Part shown: positions 40,352 to 44,727 of the stretch, piece by piece | How positions within the stretch are numbered: the first letter of the stretch is position 1 | Layout: each line of letters opens with the position of its first letter | Assembly (NCBI RefSeq): GCF_003335585.1 | Contig: NZ_QBFD01000035.1 | Coordinates: 1-44,727 of the forward strand | DNA from: Sulfitobacter sp. DFL-14 | Lineage (GTDB): Bacteria; Pseudomonadota; Alphaproteobacteria; Rhodobacterales; Rhodobacteraceae | Direction of reading: 5' to 3' | Length of the DNA stretch: 44,727 nt | Notes under the pieces: model-generated | What the model saw: the letters and a program-made list of their open reading frames with translations, nothing else | Told to the model about the DNA's origin: nothing | Database searches by the model: none | Position numbers and translations under genes: made by a program

Positions 40352-43300
40352 CCCCCAAGGGCGAACTGATCCCAGTCCTGGCAGCCCCACTTTTTGATCC
40401 GGCGGCCGGGCGCATCGATGTCGAGGTTTCCGCTGGTTTGACCGTGGCTGAAATCGTCGCTTCTGTCTTGCCGGGCCTGAGCGATGCTGAACGGCCGTCT
40501 GTTCGCGTTGCTCTGGTGACCCGACAAGGGTGCGCAATCATCGAGCCCGAGAATTGGCATCGTGTGCGGCCCCGACCAGGTGTGCATGTGGTGATCCGCG
40601 TCGTGCCTGGAAAGGACGCCTTGCGCAGCATCCTTTCCATCGTTGTCGCCGTCGCGGCCGCAGCACTGTCTGGCGGCGCGCTGGCGGGAACGATCGGTAC
40701 TGCTTTGGGGATTGGCGCAGAAGCCGGTAAGGCGCTGCTTTCGCTCGGGGTGACGGCCTTGGGAAACCTCGCAATCAATGCGCTCATTCCGCCGCCGGAA
40801 CCTGATCCCGGCCCTGAAAACACCTACACGATTTCCGGATGGCGCAACCGGCTGGATCCGGACGGCGCGATTCCTGTCGTAATGGGAAAGCTGAGGTTCG
40901 CCCCGCCCTTTGCCTGCCGACCATTCACTGAAATCGTGAACGGCGATCAGTACGTCGTGAGCATGTTCCTTTGCGGCTACGGGCGTTTGTTGCTCAGTGA
41001 TTTTCGGATCGGTGACACCTCCATTGCCGAGTACGATGAGGTGGAACTTGAGGTTCGGGAGGGTGAAGAGGACGATGATCCGATTACCCTGATTCCACGT
41101 CAGACAGTCGAGGAATCAATCGGCACCGAGCTGTCACGGTTGTTGCCGCGCGATGACCTGGGCGAGATCATTCCAGGGGAGCCTGGCATTGAAAAACCGG
41201 TGACCAGGGCAACCGGTGCCAACGCCGCCGGGGCTTCAGTGATCTTCGCATGGCCAGCAGGCTTGGTCGTGTTCGACGACAAGGGGCGCAAGGTCGCGAT
41301 CACCAAAGAGATCAGGATCGAGCATCGTCTTGCTGGAAGCGACAATTGGCAAGAAGTCATCACGCTGTCCGTCGTGGAGCGCACACTGGAGGCCTTCTAT
41401 CGACAGTACACATGGGACTTTCCATCGCGCGGCCGGTGGGAGGTGCGTGTGACGATGATGACGGATGAACGCGGCACGGACCAGACGCAGGAACGTACAG
41501 TTTGGGCAGCACTTCAGACCCTGCGCCCCGAGTATCCACTGAACATCGACACGCCGATGGCGCTTGTTGCACTGCGGATCAAAGCAACGGATCAGCTCAA
41601 CGGCCAGTTGGACAACTTCAATGTCATGGCCTCCAGGATCTGCCCCGACTACGACGCGGAAACCGAAGAATGGATTGACCGGGAGACGAGCAACGCAGCG
41701 TCTCTCTATCGCTATGCCCTCCAGGACAATGCCAACGCCAAACCAACGCTCGATTCGGAGATCGATCTGGAGCAGCTGATCGAATGGCACGCATTTTGCG
41801 TGGAGAAGGATCTGAAATATGACCGCGTGATGGACGATCCGCAGTTTACCCTGCGCGACGCCCTGACCGAGATCGCGGCGGCCGGGCGCGCCAGTCCAAG
41901 GCATGACGGCGTGAAATGGGGTGTCACCATCGACCGGCCGCAGGAACTGATCGTCGACCATATCAACCCCCGCAACTCGCAGGATTTCTCGATAACCCGA
42001 TCCTACTTCGAACCGCCTCATGCCCTCAGGATCAAGTTCAAGGATGCGACCAACGATTACAAAGAGGCGGAGCGATATGTTCGGTGGCCGGGGTATGAGG
42101 GACCGATAAGGCTGACTGAGCAGCTCGAACAGCGCGGAAAAACGGATCCGGTTGAGGTCTATCGGGAGGGTCTCCGCCGCATCTACGAAACAATTCACCG
42201 GCCAGACAGCTACAGCGTGATGCAGGATGGCCCGGCTTTGGTCGCAACCAGGGGAGACCAGGTCATGGCGTCTCACTACGTCATCGACAGGGTGCTTGCA
42301 GCAGCTCGGATCAAGACCGTCACTGGCAGAATGGTCGAGATCGATGATCTGGTCGAAATGGTTGAGGGGCAGGATTACGGCATTCGCTTCCGGATCTATG
42401 AAGACCGGCCCGTTCACGAGGAGCCGGACACTGTGGGTCAGTCAGTTGTTTGTCCGGTGTTAACATTTGGTGGCGAAACATCAGTCTTAACGCTTCAAAA
42501 AGGGGGCGAGCAGCCAAAGGTTGGCGATCTGATCCATTTTGGTCCACTGAGTGCTGATAGCATTCCTCTCATCGTAACTGAGGTGGAGGCCGGGGATGGC
42601 CAGGTCAGCCACCTTCGGCTTATCGATGCAGCTCCAGAAATTGACCAGATGACGGATGAGGCGGAGATCCCGCCCTGGTCGGGCAGCATCGGTGCCGAGA
42701 TCAGCGAGAACCTGGCATTGCCTTCAGCCCCGCGCTTCAGCAGCGTGAAATCTGGCCTGATTGATACCGGCGATGCCGATCTGATCGTCTATCAGATCGA
42801 AGAGGGTAGCGGTCCAATTCGCGCGAACGAATTCGAGATCGAGCATCGAATAGATGGGGGGTCGACGTGGGAAAACCTCCTTATTCCGGTCGCGAACGGG
42901 GGTGGTGAAATAGCAGCCTATGAGAACGGCGAACCGGTTGAGATGAGGGCCAGAAGCATATCAGCGACCGGTGTGGCCGGGCCATACACGCCGATCCTGA
43001 CCCTGACTGTCGGCTCAAAGGATGCTGGCATTCCAACGGCGTTGGACGATGAGACATTCGCGCTGAGCGGAGGCCTCGGTGGCTTCCTTGCAAGTTTCGC
43101 GACCGGCGATGACGTCAACACAGCAGCGGTTCAGATCTATCGCTCGTCCAGTTCCACATTGAACCGAGAAACAGATGCCAGCGGCTCGGCCGTGACTGTT
43201 GATCCGAACCGGACCTATGAAGTTCAGCTTGGTGATGGCAGCCGTGCAAACCTAATTTCGTCGCCTTCCTGGACACTGGGAGCTGACTGGTCAGTCGATG

Positions 43301-43689
43301 GTGGGCAAATAACAAAGTCACCTGGCTCAGCTACCGGTTCATCACTGTCCTTGGCCACTGAGGCTGGCAAGTTTTACAGATTTTCCTATGAGCTCACCGA
43401 TGCAACCGCAGGCTCCATTACTGCTCGGTTGATTGGTGGGTCAGTCCGGACAGGGGCGACAAATTCGACCAATCAGACCCACCTGGACCGCATTCAGGCC
43501 GTGACAGGTAATAACGCCATCGAGTGGTTGTCGGACGCTGCATTCGATGGAACAATTTCCAATGTGGTCGTTATTCAGGAAACAACATCGTGCTTGGTTC
43601 AGGGCACCCATTACGTATGGATCGAGCCTCAGAATGAAGAGGGGGTACCCGGACCTGTGTCCGGGCCAATTACGATCCAAGTTGTGTGA
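40348..43689 (+). CDS. J-like tail tip / host specificity protein
   Basis: A 1113-residue tail tip protein. The N-terminal ~140 residues contain a hydrophobic stretch (ILSIVVAVAAAALSGGALAG, near 92-111) and match the I/J-type start. Then comes the J core (WRNRLDPDGAIPVVMGKLRF, PPFACRPFTEIVNGDQYVVS). FN3-like modules lie in the last third, ending EPQNEEGVPGPVSGPITIQV. It would contact the host receptor and open the tail. A prophage dyad (43649) lies inside its last codons. Confidence 0.88.
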   Translation: MTPKGELIPVLAAPLFDPAAGRIDVEVSAGLTVAEIVASVLPGLSDAERPSVRVALVTRQGCAIIEPENWHRVRPRPGVHVVIRVVPGKDALRSILSIVVAVAAAALSGGALAGTIGTALGIGAEAGKALLSLGVTALGNLAINALIPPPEPDPGPENTYTISGWRNRLDPDGAIPVVMGKLRFAPPFACRPFTEIVNGDQYVVSMFLCGYGRLLLSDFRIGDTSIAEYDEVELEVREGEEDDDPITLIPRQTVEESIGTELSRLLPRDDLGEIIPGEPGIEKPVTRATGANAAGASVIFAWPAGLVVFDDKGRKVAITKEIRIEHRLAGSDNWQEVITLSVVERTLEAFYRQYTWDFPSRGRWEVRVTMMTDERGTDQTQERTVWAALQTLRPEYPLNIDTPMALVALRIKATDQLNGQLDNFNVMASRICPDYDAETEEWIDRETSNAASLYRYALQDNANAKPTLDSEIDLEQLIEWHAFCVEKDLKYDRVMDDPQFTLRDALTEIAAAGRASPRHDGVKWGVTIDRPQELIVDHINPRNSQDFSITRSYFEPPHALRIKFKDATNDYKEAERYVRWPGYEGPIRLTEQLEQRGKTDPVEVYREGLRRIYETIHRPDSYSVMQDGPALVATRGDQVMASHYVIDRVLAAARIKTVTGRMVEIDDLVEMVEGQDYGIRFRIYEDRPVHEEPDTVGQSVVCPVLTFGGETSVLTLQKGGEQPKVGDLIHFGPLSADSIPLIVTEVEAGDGQVSHLRLIDAAPEIDQMTDEAEIPPWSGSIGAEISENLALPSAPRFSSVKSGLIDTGDADLIVYQIEEGSGPIRANEFEIEHRIDGGSTWENLLIPVANGGGEIAAYENGEPVEMRARSISATGVAGPYTPILTLTVGSKDAGIPTALDDETFALSGGLGGFLASFATGDDVNTAAVQIYRSSSSTLNRETDASGSAVTVDPNRTYEVQLGDGSRANLISSPSWTLGADWSVDGGQITKSPGSATGSSLSLATEAGKFYRFSYELTDATAGSITARLIGGSVRTGATNSTNQTHLDRIQAVTGNNAIEWLSDAAFDGTISNVVVIQETTSCLVQGTHYVWIEPQNEEGVPGPVSGPITIQVV
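43649..43664 (+). promoter_or_regulatory. Dyad CCGGAC-N4-GTCCGG before the tail fibre gene (site 4)
   Basis: CCGGACCTGTGTCCGG lies within the last codons of the tip gene, 53 bp before the fibre ATG. With the following GGCCA it matches site 3 at 18 of 20 bases, although it encodes Pro-Gly-Pro-Val-Ser-Gly here. No convincing -10 is seen at the spacing found at sites 1 and 3. Coding constraint could also explain it in part. Confidence 0.45.
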
Positions 43690-43716
43690 AGACGGTTAAA
43701 AAACCGGAGATCACGC

Positions 43717-44727
43717 ATGAGCGGACTGACAACAGCAGATGTGCCTGAAGAGACCTTGGTCGATGAGATCGTTGGTAACAAGGATGGGTCATCAGGAAGG
43801 ATCTCTTTCCAGAACTTCAGCCAACAGCTTCTGGGGACTGGCCCCGTTGCCGAAAAATTTGATCTGCTGGAAGACCAGGTACTTTCCGGGCTCAGTCCCG
43901 CCAGCTCCTGGGCTGACCTTCTGGCCCTTGTGCCAGTTGCCGATGACGTGGGCTCCTCGGTGCCCGATACGGACGCGGGCACCCACCTTCAGGCGACCGC
44001 GACCGGCTATGACGGGGCGAGTGTTCCCAATGCCGGGGTCTACCGCTGGGTAGCGACCTGGTCGCGCTGGCTGCGGGTCAGTGACACGGCTCTCTCGGGC
44101 AAAGCTGATGCCGACGCCACCACCGCCGCGCTGGCCACCAAGGCTGACGACGCGGCCACCACCGCCGCGTTGGCGACCAAGGCGGATGACGCAGCCACCA
44201 CCGCAGCTCTGGCCACCAAGGCACCGCAGAGTGAGGTCGATGATCTGACATCCAAGGTCAACGCGCTCGATGCCGCCATCGTGCTACAGGGGAACTGGGA
44301 TGCTTCGACAGGCACCTTTCCAGGTGGCGGGGCAGCGCAGGCTGGTTTTACGTGGATTGTCGCTGTTGGCGGGACGGTTGATGGGGTCACGTTTAACCAA
44401 AACGACCGGATCATAGCTTTGGCGGATGACGCCTCGGAGACCAACTTTGCAGGGAATTGGCTGCATGCCAATTACACCGATCAGGTGCTGAAGGTGGCAG
44501 GTAAAACCGGGGATGTGGTCTTGACCAAAGACGACGTCGAACTTGGCCTCGCCGACAACACGCCGGATGACCTCAAACCGGTAAGCGGACCGCAACAAAC
44601 GGCGCTGGATGCGATCAAAGATGGTGCCGTGGCCGTCCCGCGCCAGACCCTCTATTTCGGCGATGAAGCCGATGTGGAAGATGGCGAGGAGGTAGAGGTA
44701 ACCGAAGACGGCCAACTGATCCGCCTT
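43717..44727 (+). CDS. Tail fibre protein (N-terminal part, open at right edge)
   Basis: 337 residues are visible; the frame runs off the window. It starts MSGLTTADVPEETLVDEIVG with CGGAG before the ATG. A beta-rich head is followed by three tandem copies of a 13-residue repeat like DDAATTAALATK (about 130-168), a coiled-coil spacer. Then comes LQGNWDASTGTFPGGG and KVAGKTGDVVLTKDDVELGL with ADNTPDDLKPVS, motifs common in fibre shafts. It probably binds the host receptor. Confidence 0.88.
   Translation, partial: MSGLTTADVPEETLVDEIVGNKDGSSGRISFQNFSQQLLGTGPVAEKFDLLEDQVLSGLSPASSWADLLALVPVADDVGSSVPDTDAGTHLQATATGYDGASVPNAGVYRWVATWSRWLRVSDTALSGKADADATTAALATKADDAATTAALATKADDAATTAALATKAPQSEVDDLTSKVNALDAAIVLQGNWDASTGTFPGGGAAQAGFTWIVAVGGTVDGVTFNQNDRIIALADDASETNFAGNWLHANYTDQVLKVAGKTGDVVLTKDDVELGLADNTPDDLKPVSGPQQTALDAIKDGAVAVPRQTLYFGDEADVEDGEEVEVTEDGQLIRL
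44104..44220 (+). repeat. Three tandem 39-bp repeats in the tail fibre gene
   Basis: Units at 44104-44142, 44143-44181 and 44182-44220 each encode 13 residues (ADxDAATTAALAT-like, ending K). They differ mainly at third positions. Loss or gain of a unit keeps the frame, so recombination could change the length of the coiled-coil spacer. Confidence 0.85.

Larger units (their letters stand above)
7071..44727 (+). mobile_element. Mu-like transposable siphovirus prophage (left ~37.7 kb, right end missing)
   Basis: Gene order follows Mu: a leftward repressor, Ner, transposase A, ATPase B, GemA, Mor, lysis genes, a Mu-type small subunit and terminase, DUF935 portal, F head protein, gpG, protease/scaffold, capsid, and gp36/gp37-like connectors. 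The tail module instead contains a tail tube, G/GT chaperones, a 1270-residue tape measure, an NlpC/P60 protein and a J-like tip, with no contractile sheath. This is the B3/D3112-type arrangement. The left boundary is an estimate based on repeated sites at 7067-7180. All recognised genes are intact. Confidence 0.9.

Noticed and set aside
33465..43689. A contractile, Mu-type tail
   Set aside because: No sheath, baseplate wedge or spike gene is visible; tail tube, G/GT, long tape measure, NlpC/P60 and J-like genes indicate a siphovirus tail.

Overview
The window is high-GC alphaproteobacterial DNA. It most resembles the Rhodobacteraceae (roseobacter group), judged from the order infA - maf - RNase E/G - yacG - tRNA-Phe and from protein flavour; no species can be named from the sequence alone. 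It has two parts: about 7 kb of chromosome (1-~7066) and the left ~37.7 kb of a Mu-like transposable prophage (~7071 to beyond the right edge).

Chromosome: the 3' end of an unidentified gene; a GNAT acetyltransferase; a LysR regulator overlapping a CobB-type sirtuin on the minus strand; a nitrilase-family hydrolase; infA; then an overlapping maf - RNase E/G - yacG run and tRNA-Phe(GAA). Two inverted copies of a ~178-bp repeat bracket the GNAT/sirtuin/LysR block. A second repeat, a 177-bp element with perfect 26-bp inverted ends, separates infA from maf.

Prophage, left to right: a cluster of short repeated sites typical of a transposase-binding end (7067-7180); a small basic ORF; a minus-strand pair of a CI-like S24 repressor and a secreted cargo protein co-transcribed with it; an operator/promoter region; Ner; unknown early genes; a second divergent control region; then the transposition operon. 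That operon holds a ParB-like protein, an HTH protein, a stand-alone copy of the transposase DNA-binding region, the full MuA-type transposase, the MuB-type ATPase, small HTH proteins, DUF3164, an HD hydrolase, an HU homologue, GemA, an MT-A70 methyltransferase and a Mor-type activator.

The late genes follow: GH24 endolysin, holin-like membrane proteins, DUF2730, terminase, a portal/F-head/PBECR2 fusion, gpG, protease with a nested scaffold, decoration and capsid proteins, an Acb2-type anti-CBASS protein, gp36/gp37-like connectors, a tail tube, tail chaperones with a -1 frameshift, a tape measure with a lysozyme domain, distal tail proteins, an NlpC/P60 protein, a J-like tip protein and the start of a tail fibre. 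Mu-type replication and head genes joined to a long non-contractile tail make this a transposable siphovirus of the B3/D3112 general kind. Nothing seen is clearly broken, so the element may be functional, but its right end is outside the window.

The observations most worth following are: the tandem transposase N-domain paralogue; a 16-bp dyad (CCGGAC-N4-GTCCGG) recurring at four positions, three of them in front of transcription units; the Acb2-like gene; the repressor-linked secreted cargo gene; the GGGAAAC frameshift; the nested scaffold start; and an A9 run inside the portal fusion.
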